A stretch of 64,000 nucleotides of DNA from Methylobacterium oryzae (GCF_021398735.1 NZ_CP090350.1:124001-188000), one strand, 5' to 3'. Shown: positions 28,082 through 36,859, numbered from the stretch's first letter. Numbers and translations: made by a program. Notes: generated by a model from the sequence alone, not told the origin.

Positions 28082-28684
28082 GTGGGTCGCACCGCCGGAT
28101 CGAACGGGCCGCGCACGGCCGCCGCCATCCGCCGGGCCGGGCTTCGGCTCATCTATCGCCACGGCTACGAGGCGATGACCCTGCGCGCCCTGGCCGCCGA
28201 GGTCGGGATCCAGGCGGCCTCGCTCTACAACCACATCCGCAGCAAGCAGGATCTGCTGTTCGACATCGTCCGCGACCACATGGAGACGCTGCTGGCGCGG
28301 ACCGACGCGGCGCTGGCGACGGCGACCGGCACCCCGACGGACCGTCTCCGCGCCTTCGTGGCGCACCATGTCACGTACCATCTCGAGAAGAAGCAGGAAG
28401 TCTTCATCGCGAATTTCGAGCTGCGCTCGCTCGACCCGCCGCATTACGCGGCGATCGTCGCCCTGCGCCGGGCCTACGAAGACCGATTGGTCGCGCTGCT
28501 CGAGCGGGGATCGGAGGCGGGGGAGCTGGACGTCCGGGATGCGCGGGTCGCCGGCTACGCAATCCTCGGGATGCTCACCAGCGCCTGCACGTGGTACCGG
28601 CCCGACGGCCGGATGACCAAGGCGGAGATCGTCGCCCTGCACACCGACATGGCGCTGCGGGGTTGCGTCAGGCGTCAGCCATAG
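28082..28684 (+). CDS. TetR-family regulator divergent from the liu operon
   Basis: A 200-aa regulator. Residues about 12-58 form the TetR DNA-binding domain (LRLIYRHGYEAMTLRALAAEVGIQAASLYNHIRSKQDLLFDIV, with the helix-turn-helix in the middle). The remaining helical domain is likely to bind a CoA ester or branched acid. It starts with GTG; no convincing ATG is available upstream. Divergent placement and the two AACGAAC palindromes suggest it represses liu genes and itself until isovalerate or leucine breakdown products accumulate (inference). Confidence 0.88.
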   Translation: MGRTAGSNGPRTAAAIRRAGLRLIYRHGYEAMTLRALAAEVGIQAASLYNHIRSKQDLLFDIVRDHMETLLARTDAALATATGTPTDRLRAFVAHHVTYHLEKKQEVFIANFELRSLDPPHYAAIVALRRAYEDRLVALLERGSEAGELDVRDARVAGYAILGMLTSACTWYRPDGRMTKAEIVALHTDMALRGCVRRQP

Positions 28685-28714
28685 ACCCCGTCGCGCCGGG
28701 GAACGGCGGTCGCC

Positions 28715-28912
28715 TCAGATCAGGCCGCCCGGCGGTGCGGCGGTGAGAGTCCTGCCGGCCCGCGTGACGAGCTTGGCGAAGGCCAGCGCCGCCGCCGAGG
28801 CCTGGGCTTCCGAGGGGAAGGTGCGGTCCGATGTCAGGACCGGCATCTGCGTCGTATCGAGGAGGACCCAGGTCCACAGACGGGTGTCGGTCGCGCGGAT
28901 CTCGAAATGCAT
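28715..28912 (-). CDS. small hypothetical protein
   Basis: A 65-aa protein (MHFEIRATDTRLWTWVLL...) with an aromatic beta-like N-terminal half and a helical EAQASAAALAFAKLVTRA segment. This beta-beta-helix pattern recalls short DUF1508-type proteins in which a residue-level adduct of unknown role is formed, but the match is weak. The ATG at 28910-28912 is preferred; a TTG at 28948 would extend it. It converges on the TetR gene. Confidence 0.5.
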   Translation of the reverse strand: MHFEIRATDTRLWTWVLLDTTQMPVLTSDRTFPSEAQASAAALAFAKLVTRAGRTLTAAPPGGLI

Positions 28913-29182
28913 GGCGAACTCGTCGGGCAATGGCACATGCCCGCACAATGCGCCGCGAAAAGGCCTGACGCGTTAAGAGCTTGACTGGCGCAACAACCTG
29001 CGTCGGCGCGCACCGGCCTTGCCCCCGACATCCTCGCAGATCACAGGCGGGAACCTGCGCCGCCCAGGGCGGATCTCGCCACGGTCGGCCCCGACTTGGC
29101 ATGCCAGCTTGGCTTTATCCGGCCATTCGATGCTACCCTCGCGCGGTCGGCATGCCGTGCCGACGGCGTGAGCAGGAGCGAC

Positions 29183-29401
29183 ATGGTAGAGCGGTACCAT
29201 TTCCGCCTGAGGGGGCCGGACGAGGTCATCGAGGACGAGGAGGGCGTGCTGGCAAACTCGATCGAGATCGCCGTGGCCGAGGCGACGCAGCTGATCGCCG
29301 AGATGCACGCACGGGGCGAGTTGCCCGATCCCGACGAGCGCTGGTGCGTGGAGATCCACACCACCGACGGTGTCGTGCTTCGTTCCCTTCAGCTGTACTG
29401 A
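29183..29401 (+). CDS. DUF6894-like small protein
   Basis: A 72-aa protein beginning MVERYHFRLRGPDEVIEDEEGV, the aromatic strand and acidic DEEG turn typical of DUF6894 proteins, which are numerous in Methylobacterium and have unknown function. A GAGCAGGAGCGAC ribosome site precedes the ATG at 29183; the longer open frame from 29096 lacks family similarity. Its 3' end overlaps by 13 bp a convergent small reading frame. Confidence 0.7.
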   Translation: MVERYHFRLRGPDEVIEDEEGVLANSIEIAVAEATQLIAEMHARGELPDPDERWCVEIHTTDGVVLRSLQLY

Positions 29402-29535
29402 GCGCTGGGCGCGGGGCGCGGGAGCTTGCGCAGGATCAGGCGGATGTGTTCGCGGAGGGTGATCGCCTCAGGCGGCGGACCGGCACCCGGAGGCTCGACC
29501 GCTATCTCCGGACCACCCAGCACCGAGGCGTACAT
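29389..29535 (-). CDS. 48-aa possible small protein
   Basis: A short frame starting MYASVLGGPEIAVEPPG and ending in a basic helix, EAITLREHIRLILRKLPRP. A TGGAGAG ribosome-binding sequence lies about 6 bp before the ATG at 29533-29535. The amphipathic, strongly basic C-terminus and codon use are gene-like, but no family is recognised. It would overlap the end of the DUF6894-like gene on the other strand. Confidence 0.4.
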   Translation of the reverse strand: MYASVLGGPEIAVEPPGAGPPPEAITLREHIRLILRKLPRPAPSAQYS

Positions 29536-30036
29536 CGAGCTCTCCACGCTTTTCGCGAGCAGTAACCATCAGCCGTAGCAAACCGTTGCAAGCATCATAA
29601 GTCAGGTTTCGCCCTACAGGACGCGGCCGCTTCTACGTCGACAGGGGCACCCGGCTCGATGGGCGACTTTCGGATATGAAGTCTCTCGCAGACGAGGCAC
29701 ATATTTCGGCGGCCGCGAGGCCGGCTGAGTCAGGTATTCGCCTGGACAGGTCGGCGCGGCACTGGAGGCGCGTGCCGCATCGGTCGAGGACGAGGCTGCG
29801 GCGGCACACGCTGATCTCGGCGACGGCGCCGGAAGCCCGGCAAGCGCGGCGATGACTTGCCGGATCGGTGACCGAAGCGTCCGGCTGGGGTCGCGCAGGG
29901 TTGGCCTCGTGCGCCGCGTACGCGGTCGGGAGGTCGACAGCGCCGCCGGCGAGCCGGATTTGTCGAAAGGGTCGCAGGCGTCGGAAAATCCCCGGCCACG
30001 CTGAAACAGGCGACCCGGCGATGCAGTTGCCGCTGC
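29536..30036. other. 501-bp stretch with no recognisable gene
   Basis: No frame with family-like sequence was found on either strand. A relatively AT-rich part near 29570-29610 (CAAACCGTTGCAAGCATCATAAGTCAGG) could hold a promoter. The rest looks like non-coding or decayed sequence. Confidence 0.4.
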
Positions 30037-30405
30037 ATGTCAGGACCTCGCCCCATCGCCGTCCTCGCCGAGGACGAAGAGTTCAGCCGCCTCGTCGCGG
30101 CCGACATGCTGACGGCGTTGGGGTTCGAGGTGCTGGAGGCGGAACACGCCCAGGGCGCGCTCCAGCATCTGGAGGCATGTGACGGGGCCGTCCTGCTCTA
30201 CACCGACATCAACATGCCCGGCACGATGGACGGCCGCGCGCTCGCGCACGCCGTCCGGGCACGCTGGCCGGAGACCCGGATCATCGTCTGCTCGGGCTGC
30301 GATCCGCGCGAGGCGACCGCGCTGCCCGAGGAGGCCCATTTCATCGCCAAGCCCTGTGGGGAGAAACTGGTGCGCAAGGCGCTCAAGGCCCTGCACCTGC
30401 ACTAG
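30037..30405 (+). CDS. single-domain response regulator
   Basis: A 122-aa stand-alone receiver of the CheY type. Acidic pocket residues E12/D13, phospho-acceptor D57 in LLYTDINMPG, the Ser of IVCSG and Lys of FIAKP are present. No output domain, so it acts through protein contacts. It is not beside a kinase, but the window contains an HWE kinase (17307-19490), a family that often pairs with lone receivers; this pairing is a guess. Confidence 0.9.
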   Translation: MSGPRPIAVLAEDEEFSRLVAADMLTALGFEVLEAEHAQGALQHLEACDGAVLLYTDINMPGTMDGRALAHAVRARWPETRIIVCSGCDPREATALPEEAHFIAKPCGEKLVRKALKALHLH

Positions 30406-30412
30406 GGCCGCT

Positions 30413-30427
30413 CCCGACCGGGTCGGG
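30413..30427 (+). terminator. short hairpin after the receiver gene
   Basis: CCCGAC / CGG / GTCGGG forms a 6-bp stem with a 3-nt loop, beginning 8 bp after the stop of the receiver gene. No T-run follows. Confidence 0.35.
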
Positions 30428-30524
30428 CGAGGGGGCATGTCGCGGCTGTCTCGACCGGCGACACCTGTCCTCCAGCCGTCGCAGCACGGTCGAGAACGGC
30501 CCGCGCTGCGCTGTCTGGGCGGCC

Positions 30525-30731
30525 TCAGCTCGCGAGGAAGGCGGCCAGCCCGGCCAATCCCGAGAGGGAAGCGCGGCTTTCCTCCAGGCACCGCGCGTTC
30601 AGGTCCGCGGCCAAACCGTCGAGCTTGGCCTGGAGCAGGCCGATGCTGGCCGGGGACAGGTTGCCGGGGAGCAGGACGATCACGTCGCCTTCGTCGAGGT
30701 GTATCGTCTCGCGGATCGCAGCATCAGCCAT
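30525..30731 (-). CDS. small hypothetical protein
   Basis: A 68-aa acidic protein, MADAAIRETIHLDEGDVIVLLPGN followed by an amphipathic helix LLQAKLDGLAADLNARCLEE and a hydrophobic tail. A strong ribosome site (GGTGGAGG) lies upstream of the ATG at 30729-30731. No family recognised. It is downstream of the PAS protein on the same strand and convergent with the receiver gene, so a signalling link is conceivable but unsupported. Confidence 0.55.
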   Translation of the reverse strand: MADAAIRETIHLDEGDVIVLLPGNLSPASIGLLQAKLDGLAADLNARCLEESRASLSGLAGLAAFLAS

Positions 30732-30889
30732 CGGAGCCTCCACCGGGAATACTGATCTCTCGGCCTGTCGGTAAGCTCTCACGGGCCGAGGCCGCCGACC
30801 GTGCTCCGGCGCACGCCCTCGAACACTGACTCGCATCCGTGGCGATCCGGGGAGATCCGCGCCGGCGTCCCGCGGACAGGACCGTCCGG

Positions 30890-31555
30890 CTACGCCCGAG
30901 CGCGCCGCGCCAGCGCTCGCCCGACCTCGAAGAGCGCCAGATCCGACACCTGTTGCAGCCGCTGGTGGCCCATCGCGACGATCGCCGCGCGCGCCTGCAG
31001 GAGGTGATCGACCGCGATGATCATTGGGTCGTCCGCCGGCAGATCGCCCGCCGCGCTCGGAAGGAAGGGGCCGCGGTGGCTGTCCGTGGTGTCGATGATG
31101 ATGCCGCGACCGCGCATCCGTCCCGCCGGATCGGGCGTGAGGCTGCCACGGTCGAGAACCCATCGAACCTCGCCGCCGTCCGTGAGGACGCGGTACTCGG
31201 CCGAGACGGGGCCGCCGGTCCGGCGCACCCGGGCGATGCGCGCGAAGACCCAGTCGCGATCGTCCGGATGGGTGCATCGAAGGGCGATCTCGATGGGCAG
31301 CGGGCGCCCGGCCAGGGTCGCATCCCCGGCGAGCAGCGCCGCCGTCCCCTCGTCGAGGAGGGATTGTCCCGCCGACACGTCCGCTGTCCAGGCGCCGACA
31401 TAGCCGGCCGCGCGCAATGCAAGATCAGCCGTAGTCTGCAACAGCCTGGCCTCCTCCGGCGCAAATCGGTTCGCACAAACCCGATCTCTGGTAGCGATAT
31501 ACCAAAATCGATAATCGGTACCAGTATCATACCGCCCGTACCGGAAATTTGGCAA
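30890..31555 (-). CDS. PAS-domain protein without output domain
   Basis: A single PAS_3-type fold: GYVGAWTADVSAGQSLLDEG, AGRPLPIEIALRCTHPDDRDWVFARI, GGPVSAEYRVLTDGGEVRWVLDRG and RGIIIDTTDSH, followed by a C-terminal helix (MIIAVDHLLQARAAIVAMGHQRLQQVSDLALFEVGRALAR). No kinase, GGDEF or transcription domain. It could be a sensory subunit for another protein. The start is uncertain: 31555 uses TTG; an internal TTG at LLQTTADLAL would give the length of related PAS proteins. Confidence 0.65.
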   Translation of the reverse strand: MPNFRYGRYDTGTDYRFWYIATRDRVCANRFAPEEARLLQTTADLALRAAGYVGAWTADVSAGQSLLDEGTAALLAGDATLAGRPLPIEIALRCTHPDDRDWVFARIARVRRTGGPVSAEYRVLTDGGEVRWVLDRGSLTPDPAGRMRGRGIIIDTTDSHRGPFLPSAAGDLPADDPMIIAVDHLLQARAAIVAMGHQRLQQVSDLALFEVGRALARRARA

Positions 31556-31911
31556 CTTCTAGTATCTGCGTGACCCGCAGATATACAACTCTCTGCAGCA
31601 GATCGTGTCGGCCAGGATCGGCGCGACGCGCGGCAAGAACTCCTCGGCGCCGCCGCAACAATGTGTCAGTGCTCCCGGCGACCCGACAGCGCCGTCATCG
31701 ATCGAAGCGCGCCGCGGCACCCCGCTCTGCTATGTCGGCGGGACAGGTGATCGCGGGCCGCCTTCACCCCGTCGACGGGACGCGGGTCCACTGCGGGCGC
31801 GTCGGGCGCATCCGATCGGATCGGCCTGTTCCGGGGGCGCGCCCAAGGGCCTCCTTGTGGCAACGCCCGAACTTCGACAAACCCGGACGGAGCTATCGAG
31901 GACGGGCGCCC
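31556..31911. other. 356-bp intergenic stretch, no gene seen
   Basis: Lies between the divergent PAS and GT61-like genes. The only notable feature is AT-rich sequence at its left edge (about 31490-31560, overlapping the 5' end of the PAS frame) that could hold promoters. No family-like reading frame. Confidence 0.4.
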
Positions 31912-33786
31912 ATGATCATCCGCCACACCCGCAGGCTGCAGCGATCGGGCGAGGCGGTCGCGAGCCGCGATGGTCGGCTCGTCGCGCCTGCCCCGACGGA
32001 GCCCGACTGGGATGTCCTGGGTCTGATCGATCTCGGCGGGCGCGTCACAGTGGTCGCGCTCCTGGGTCCGAACGACGCGCGCGCGTTCCGATTCCTGAAC
32101 CCGGACGGCACACCGCTGGCGTCCTGCGCTGCGGACTTCCTCGCCGCGCCGTGGGACGGCGCCGGCCCGCTCGACTGGCAGGCCGAGGCGCTCCACACCG
32201 ACGACGGCGACGCGTCGAACACGCGGGCCATGATCGAGGATCTCCACCTCCTGATCGAAGCCCTCGCACGCGCGGCTGCCGCGAGCCCGGAGCACGCTGT
32301 CCGGGTCGTCACGGGCGGCGGTTCCGATCCGCGGGCGCAGGCGATGCACGCGGCGCTGGCACGCCTCAACGCCGCACCGGCGGGGGCTCCGCCCCACCTG
32401 CCCGAACTGGTGACGAAGGCGATCGTCGCGCGCGGCGGCCAGGAGACGGCCCATCCGGACGGCGGCGATCTGCGCTTCTCGATCTACCTGCCCATGCCGG
32501 GCTTCCGCTTTGTCGGCTACGCGGCGGACCGGAACGAGACGCTGTGCACGCTGATCGGCAAGAACTCGCGCCTCGCGTCGGCCCTGCTGGACGTTCGCGC
32601 GAACACGGCCTACGCCCGGCCGAACCTGGGAAGCGTCGGGTTCGACGCCGCGACCCTGGTGCAGGTGCGGTTGTGGCGGCAGTACCTCCTGCCGGCGCTG
32701 ATCGACGGCGCGGCGCGGTCGACGCGCGTCGGGGTGGTCTTCGAGCACGCGCACATCAGTCACGCCATCTGGAACGAGCTGGCCGCGGTCGACGACGTGC
32801 TGTCGCTCGGTCGCGCGCCGGCGGTGTTCCTGTTCGCGAGCTGCAACGAGCCGATCTCTCCGGTCGACGCCGTCTTCCCGGAGCTCGCCGGGCAGGTGTA
32901 TCGCGGGATCGAAGGCCCGCTGCCCCTGCTGCAGGCTGCCGTCGCCGGCGCGGCCACCTTCCTGCCCTTCCGGTCCTACCGCGTGAGCCAGCGATTGGCC
33001 GATCGTCTCGCGGCCCTGGCGCGGAGCGCGGAACCCGCTCTCGATGCCCGCCTGACGGACGCGGCGCGCCGGGCCACGATCGTCCTGATCGGGCTGCGTC
33101 TGGAGAACCGCCAGTGGGTCCGGCAGCTCGACGGCTACGTGGCGCTGATCCGACGCCTCGGCCGGAGGCGCGGCGAGAGGTTCCTCGTCATCGTCGACGG
33201 GCACAACACGCTCGCGGGCGCGGAGGGCGGCTACGTCGAGAGCTACTGCGAGAGCCTCGTGCCCGCGGAAGGGAGCGTGCCATCCATCGTCCGGAAGGAG
33301 CTCGAGCTGATCGGGGCGCTGCGCGCACGGGTCGCCGACGTCTCCAACGTGGAGTTGATGCCGCTCGTGCCCTGCTCGATGGGGGCGAGCCTCGTGGCCG
33401 CGCTCCACACCGACCTGTTCGTGACGCATTTCGGGGCCGGGCTCGCCAAGTATAAGTGGGTCGCCAACGCGCCCGGATGCGTCATATCGAGCCGATCCGT
33501 GCTCAGCGGGAAGGACGATCTGCGCATCTACGACACCGAGATCTTTCGCGAGAACGTGTCGGCCTGTCACTACTTTCCCGCCGAGCGGGTGACGGACCTC
33601 GACACCTCGACCAACGCCCTACATGTCCCCGGCAGCCGGGAGCGCGAGGATTTCGATCTCGACCTCGAAGAGTTCGCCAGCTTCGTCGAGCAGAACCTGC
33701 CGAAGCGGCGCGCCGCGCGACCGCACTGGCTGAGACGGCTCACCCTCTTCAGGACCCGCGCCGCCACCGACGCGGCCAGGCTCTGA
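31912..33786 (+). CDS. large hypothetical protein with a GT61-like C-terminal segment
   Basis: A 624-aa soluble protein. The last third contains FLVIVDGHNT, LELIGALRARV and a region ALHTDLFVTHFGAGLAKYKWVANAPGCVISSRSVLS, which resembles the part of GT61/DUF563 glycosyltransferases where HGAGL-type residues follow an NNxxF-like core. The N-terminal half (RFSIYLPMPGFRFVGYAAD, GKNSRLASALLDVRANT) is not recognised. It precedes a UDP-glucuronate decarboxylase gene by 18 bp, pointing to surface polysaccharide synthesis, perhaps transfer of a pentose. Glycosyltransferase activity is an inference. The start is ATG 31912. Confidence 0.6.
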   Translation: MIIRHTRRLQRSGEAVASRDGRLVAPAPTEPDWDVLGLIDLGGRVTVVALLGPNDARAFRFLNPDGTPLASCAADFLAAPWDGAGPLDWQAEALHTDDGDASNTRAMIEDLHLLIEALARAAAASPEHAVRVVTGGGSDPRAQAMHAALARLNAAPAGAPPHLPELVTKAIVARGGQETAHPDGGDLRFSIYLPMPGFRFVGYAADRNETLCTLIGKNSRLASALLDVRANTAYARPNLGSVGFDAATLVQVRLWRQYLLPALIDGAARSTRVGVVFEHAHISHAIWNELAAVDDVLSLGRAPAVFLFASCNEPISPVDAVFPELAGQVYRGIEGPLPLLQAAVAGAATFLPFRSYRVSQRLADRLAALARSAEPALDARLTDAARRATIVLIGLRLENRQWVRQLDGYVALIRRLGRRRGERFLVIVDGHNTLAGAEGGYVESYCESLVPAEGSVPSIVRKELELIGALRARVADVSNVELMPLVPCSMGASLVAALHTDLFVTHFGAGLAKYKWVANAPGCVISSRSVLSGKDDLRIYDTEIFRENVSACHYFPAERVTDLDTSTNALHVPGSREREDFDLDLEEFASFVEQNLPKRRAARPHWLRRLTLFRTRAATDAARL

Positions 33787-33804
33787 GCGCCGGGAGCATC
33801 ACGG

Positions 33805-34764
33805 ATGAGCGATCGGATCCTGATCACCGGCGGCGGCGGCTTCATCGGCTCGCACCTCAGCGAGCGCCTGCTGGAGCAGGGCCACGAGGTGCTCTGCGTC
33901 GACAATTTCTTCACGGGCCGGAAGAGCAATATCGCCCACCTGTTCGACAATCCGCGCTTCGAGCTCATACGGCACGACGTCACGCACCCGCTCTTCGTCG
34001 AGGTGGATCGGATCTACAATCTCGCCTGCCCGGCATCCCCGATCCACTACCAGTTCGACCCGGTCCAGACGACCAAGACCAGCGTCATGGGGGCGATCAA
34101 CATGCTGGGGCTGGCGAAGCGGCTCCGCGTGCCGATCCTCCAGGCCTCGACCTCGGAGGTTTACGGGGATCCGCTCGTGCACCCGCAGCCCGAGGGCTAC
34201 TGGGGGAACGTCAATCCCCTCGGCCCGCGCTCCTGCTACGACGAGGGCAAGCGCTGCGCCGAGACCCTGTTCTTCGACTATCACCGACAGCACCGCGTCT
34301 CGATCAAGGTGGTGCGAATCTTCAACACCTACGGCCCGCGCATGCATCCCAGCGACGGCCGGGTCGTCTCCAACTTCGTCGTCCAGGCCCTGCGCGGCGC
34401 GCCGATCACGATCTTCGGCGAAGGGCATCAAACCCGCTCGTTCTGCTACGTCGACGACTTGGTCCTGGGGCTGCAGGCGATGATGGCCACCGACGCGGAG
34501 ATCACCGGCCCCGTCAATCTGGGAAACTCGGACGAGTTCACCATCCGGCAGCTCGCCGAACTCGTCGTCGACTTGTCGGGCTCGCGCTCGAAGCTCGTGC
34601 ACGCCCCGCTGCCGGTGGACGACCCGCGCCAGAGGCGGCCCGACATCGCCCTGGCCGCGCAACTCCTCGACTGGCGCCCGACCGTGCCGTTGCGGGACGG
34701 GCTCATGAGAACCATCGCGTATTTCGAGACGCTGCTGGCCTCGGAGCCGATCGGGCCGCGCTGA
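33805..34764 (+). CDS. uxs: UDP-glucuronate decarboxylase (UDP-xylose synthase)
   Basis: A 319-aa extended short-chain dehydrogenase. NAD-binding [10 protein letters not shown] at residues about 9-18, the UXS-typical [31 protein letters not shown] and the catalytic YDEGKR (YxxxK) are all present; RTYGP appears as NTYGPRMHP. It converts UDP-glucuronate to UDP-xylose in the cytoplasm for polysaccharide or glycan assembly. It follows the GT61-like gene closely in the same direction. Confidence 0.95.
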   Translation: MSDRILITGGGGFIGSHLSERLLEQGHEVLCVDNFFTGRKSNIAHLFDNPRFELIRHDVTHPLFVEVDRIYNLACPASPIHYQFDPVQTTKTSVMGAINMLGLAKRLRVPILQASTSEVYGDPLVHPQPEGYWGNVNPLGPRSCYDEGKRCAETLFFDYHRQHRVSIKVVRIFNTYGPRMHPSDGRVVSNFVVQALRGAPITIFGEGHQTRSFCYVDDLVLGLQAMMATDAEITGPVNLGNSDEFTIRQLAELVVDLSGSRSKLVHAPLPVDDPRQRRPDIALAAQLLDWRPTVPLRDGLMRTIAYFETLLASEPIGPR

Positions 34765-34806
34765 TCCGGCGCGCGTGTCTCGGCGGGATCGGTCCTGACC
34801 GACCGT

Positions 34807-34829
34807 CGGCCGCTCCGGGCGAGCGGCCG
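34807..34829. terminator. hairpin between convergent uxs and arsR-type genes
   Basis: CGGCCGCTC (34807-34815), loop CGGGC, GAGCGGCCG (34821-34829): a perfect 9-bp G+C-rich stem between two genes that end toward each other (34764 and 34873). Its place suggests a bidirectional terminator. Confidence 0.6.
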
Positions 34830-34872
34830 TGCGCGCTCGGGGCGCCCGCGGCGGCCGACCCGGGCCGGGCCC

Positions 34873-35229
34873 CTATCGCGGTCCGGCAGCCTCTGCGGCG
34901 GGGCCGGCCTCCGCCGCGTAGGCGTTGATGATGCCCATCAGCAGGCCGGGAAAGCGCGCCTCCACCTCGGCCCAGCGGGAATGGTTGCGCACCTCGACGC
35001 CGTGACGCTCGCTGCGGATCAACCCGGCCTCGCGCAGGACCTTGAAGTGGTTGGACAACGAGGATTTCGGGATGACGCGGTCCCCGAGCGCCGACACGGC
35101 CGAGCAGGCCTCGACGCATCCCGCCCGCATGATCCTGGCGAAGATGGCCGCGCGGCTCGGGTCGGCGAGGGCGTGCAGGATGGCCTCGGGTCGCACGTCC
35201 TCGATGGCGGGGTGAAACAGCGGTCTCAT
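34873..35229 (-). CDS. ArsR-family winged-helix regulator
   Basis: A 118-aa ArsR-type repressor. The HTH is in ALADPSRAAIFARIM ... KSSLSNHFKVLREAGLIRSERHGVEVRNHSRW. Two cysteines occur close together (RAGCVEACSAV, about residues 37-41), but the classic ELCVCDL metal motif is absent, so it may sense redox or a small molecule instead of arsenic. It is divergent from a short-chain dehydrogenase gene with a 21-bp palindrome between them. Confidence 0.88.
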   Translation of the reverse strand: MRPLFHPAIEDVRPEAILHALADPSRAAIFARIMRAGCVEACSAVSALGDRVIPKSSLSNHFKVLREAGLIRSERHGVEVRNHSRWAEVEARFPGLLMGIINAYAAEAGPAAEAAGPR

Positions 35230-35264
35230 CTTTCGTCCATATGGGGTCTTGAACGACGCTCCGT

Positions 35265-35285
35265 TAGTTCCGAAGTTCCGAACTA
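35265..35285. promoter_or_regulatory. 21-bp palindromic operator between ArsR and SDR genes
   Basis: TAGTTCCGAAGTTCCGAACTA is palindromic except for two base pairs and the centre (TAGTTCnGAAnTTCnGAACTA); it also contains a tandem GTTCCGAA repeat. It lies 36 bp from the ArsR start and 51 bp from the SDR start, as expected of an operator controlling both. Confidence 0.7.
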
Positions 35286-35335
35286 TGGGACTCAGGCCGC
35301 CATCCCGCGGCCGACCCATATCGGAGATAGGACAC

Positions 35336-36082
35336 ATGTCGAAGCTTGCGGGCAAGGTCGCCGTCGTGACCGGGGCATCGAAGGGCATCGGTGCGGGGAT
35401 CGCCAAGGCGCTGGCGCGGGACGGCGCCGCCGTGGTGGTGAACTACGCGTCCAGCAGGGCAGGGGCCGACGCCGTCGTGGCCGCGATCACGTCCGCCGGC
35501 GGCAGGGCCGTCGCGGCCCAGGGCGACGTGTCCCGAGCGTCCGAGGCGCAGGATGTGATCGAGGCCGCGATCCGCGCGTTCGGGCGGCTCGACGTGCTGG
35601 TCAACAATTCCGGCGTCTACGAGTTCGCGGCGATCGAGGAGGTCACCGAGGAACACTACCGCCGCCAGTTCGACGTCAACGTGCTCGGCGTCCTGCTGGC
35701 GACGCGGGCGGCCGCGAAGCATCTCGGCGAGGGCGGGAGCATCGTGAACGTCTCCTCGGCGATCACGCACGTCCACACGCCGGCGGCGGCGGTCTACGCG
35801 GGGACCAAGGGGGCGGTGAACGCCATATCGGGGGTGCTCGCCAACGAGCTGGCCCCGCGCAAGATCCGCGTGAACGTCGTCAGCCCGGGCTACGTGGTGA
35901 CCGAGGGCACGCACGCGGCCGGGATCTCCGGCTCGGAGATGGAGGCCGGGATGGTCGCGCAGACGCCCCTCGGCCGGGCCGGCGAGCCGGACGACATCGC
36001 CACCGTCGTGGCCTTCCTCGCCTCCGACGACGCGCGCTGGCTCACCGGCGAGAACATCACGGCCAGCGGCGGCATCCGCTGA
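35336..36082 (+). CDS. short-chain dehydrogenase/reductase (FabG-like)
   Basis: A 248-aa classical SDR. TGASKGIG (NADP-binding, about residues 14-21), NNSG (about 88-91), catalytic Ser in NVSSA and YAGTK (YxxxK, about 157-161). Substrate cannot be read from sequence. The start ATG 35336 gives MSKLAGKVAVVTG. Control by the divergent ArsR-type repressor is likely; such pairs respond to electrophiles or solvents in other bacteria (inference). Confidence 0.92.
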   Translation: MSKLAGKVAVVTGASKGIGAGIAKALARDGAAVVVNYASSRAGADAVVAAITSAGGRAVAAQGDVSRASEAQDVIEAAIRAFGRLDVLVNNSGVYEFAAIEEVTEEHYRRQFDVNVLGVLLATRAAAKHLGEGGSIVNVSSAITHVHTPAAAVYAGTKGAVNAISGVLANELAPRKIRVNVVSPGYVVTEGTHAAGISGSEMEAGMVAQTPLGRAGEPDDIATVVAFLASDDARWLTGENITASGGIR

Positions 36083-36255
36083 TCCACGATGCTGCCCCTG
36101 CGCGCGTGTCGGTGCCCGACCGCGTGCCGGGGCAGCGTCGCGGAGACAACGACGCGACGACGACGGCGCCTTCGTCCACGGGGGCGGCTAGGGTGGAGCG
36201 CCGCGCCGTCCATGTCGGTCGCGGTGCCTGCCGCAGGCAGAAGGGGAGGGGAGGG

Positions 36256-36765
36256 ATGATCCGATCGAGATGGGGACTGGCCGTGCTCGCGGCGGCGCTC
36301 GTGACAGCGCTCGCGGCGGCATCGACCGCCAGAGCCGAGCCCGCCAACCAAGTGCTGGGGACGTGGCGCATGGTGTCCGCGCGGCTCGATCCGGAGGGGC
36401 GCAACGCGCCGGCCTACGGCGCGCGCCCGAGCGGGCTGCTGGTGTTCACGCGCGACATGCACTTCGTCGAGGTGCTCACGGACGCCGACATTCCCCGGTT
36501 CGCCTCGAGCGCGCGCGGTCAGGGGACAGCGGAGGAGAACCGGGCGGCCATGGCCGGCAGCATCGGGTTCTTCGGCACCTACACGGTGGACGCCGACGGC
36601 GCGTTCAGCGGCAACCGCGTCGAGGGCTCGACCTTCCCGAACTGGGTCGGCGACGTGCGCACGACCGAGCAGCTTCGCCTGACCGTCGAGGGGGACCGGC
36701 TGAGCGAGAGCTTCCGGCGCCCGGACGGTACGCGGATCGCCATCACGTGGGAGCGCGTCCGCTGA
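36256..36765 (+). CDS. exported lipocalin-like domain protein
   Basis: A 169-aa protein with a signal peptide (residues 1-27, LAVLAAALVTALAAASTARA then EPA). The mature part follows the Lipocalin_5 pattern: NQVLGTWRMVSARLDPEGR, PSGLLVFTRDMHFVEVLTD, GFFGTYTVDADGAF, RTTEQLRLTVEGDRLSESF. Such domains are thought to bind small hydrophobic molecules in the periplasm; ligand unknown. A strong AGGGGAGGGGAGGG ribosome site precedes ATG 36256. Separated from the SDR by 173 bp. Confidence 0.82.
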   Translation: MIRSRWGLAVLAAALVTALAAASTARAEPANQVLGTWRMVSARLDPEGRNAPAYGARPSGLLVFTRDMHFVEVLTDADIPRFASSARGQGTAEENRAAMAGSIGFFGTYTVDADGAFSGNRVEGSTFPNWVGDVRTTEQLRLTVEGDRLSESFRRPDGTRIAITWERVR

Positions 36766-36784
36766 GCCGAAGCCGTGCGCGCGA

Positions 36785-36803
36785 CCCGGGGCTTCGGCCC
36801 GGG
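36785..36803 (+). terminator. UUCG-loop hairpin after the lipocalin-like gene
   Basis: CCCGGGGC, loop TTCG, GCCCGGG forms a G+C-rich stem with one bulged G, 20 bp after the stop of the lipocalin-like gene. Confidence 0.5.
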
Positions 36804-36831
36804 AGGGCCGCGCAGTAGGGCCGCGCAGGAG

Positions 36832-36859
36832 GGCCGCCCCGACCGGGGGCGGGGCGGCC
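36832..36859. terminator. bidirectional hairpin between convergent genes
   Basis: GGCCGCCCCG (36832-36841), 8-nt loop, CGGGGCGGCC (36850-36859): a perfect 10-bp stem between the lipocalin-like gene and the convergent SDR gene ending at 36911. Confidence 0.65.
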
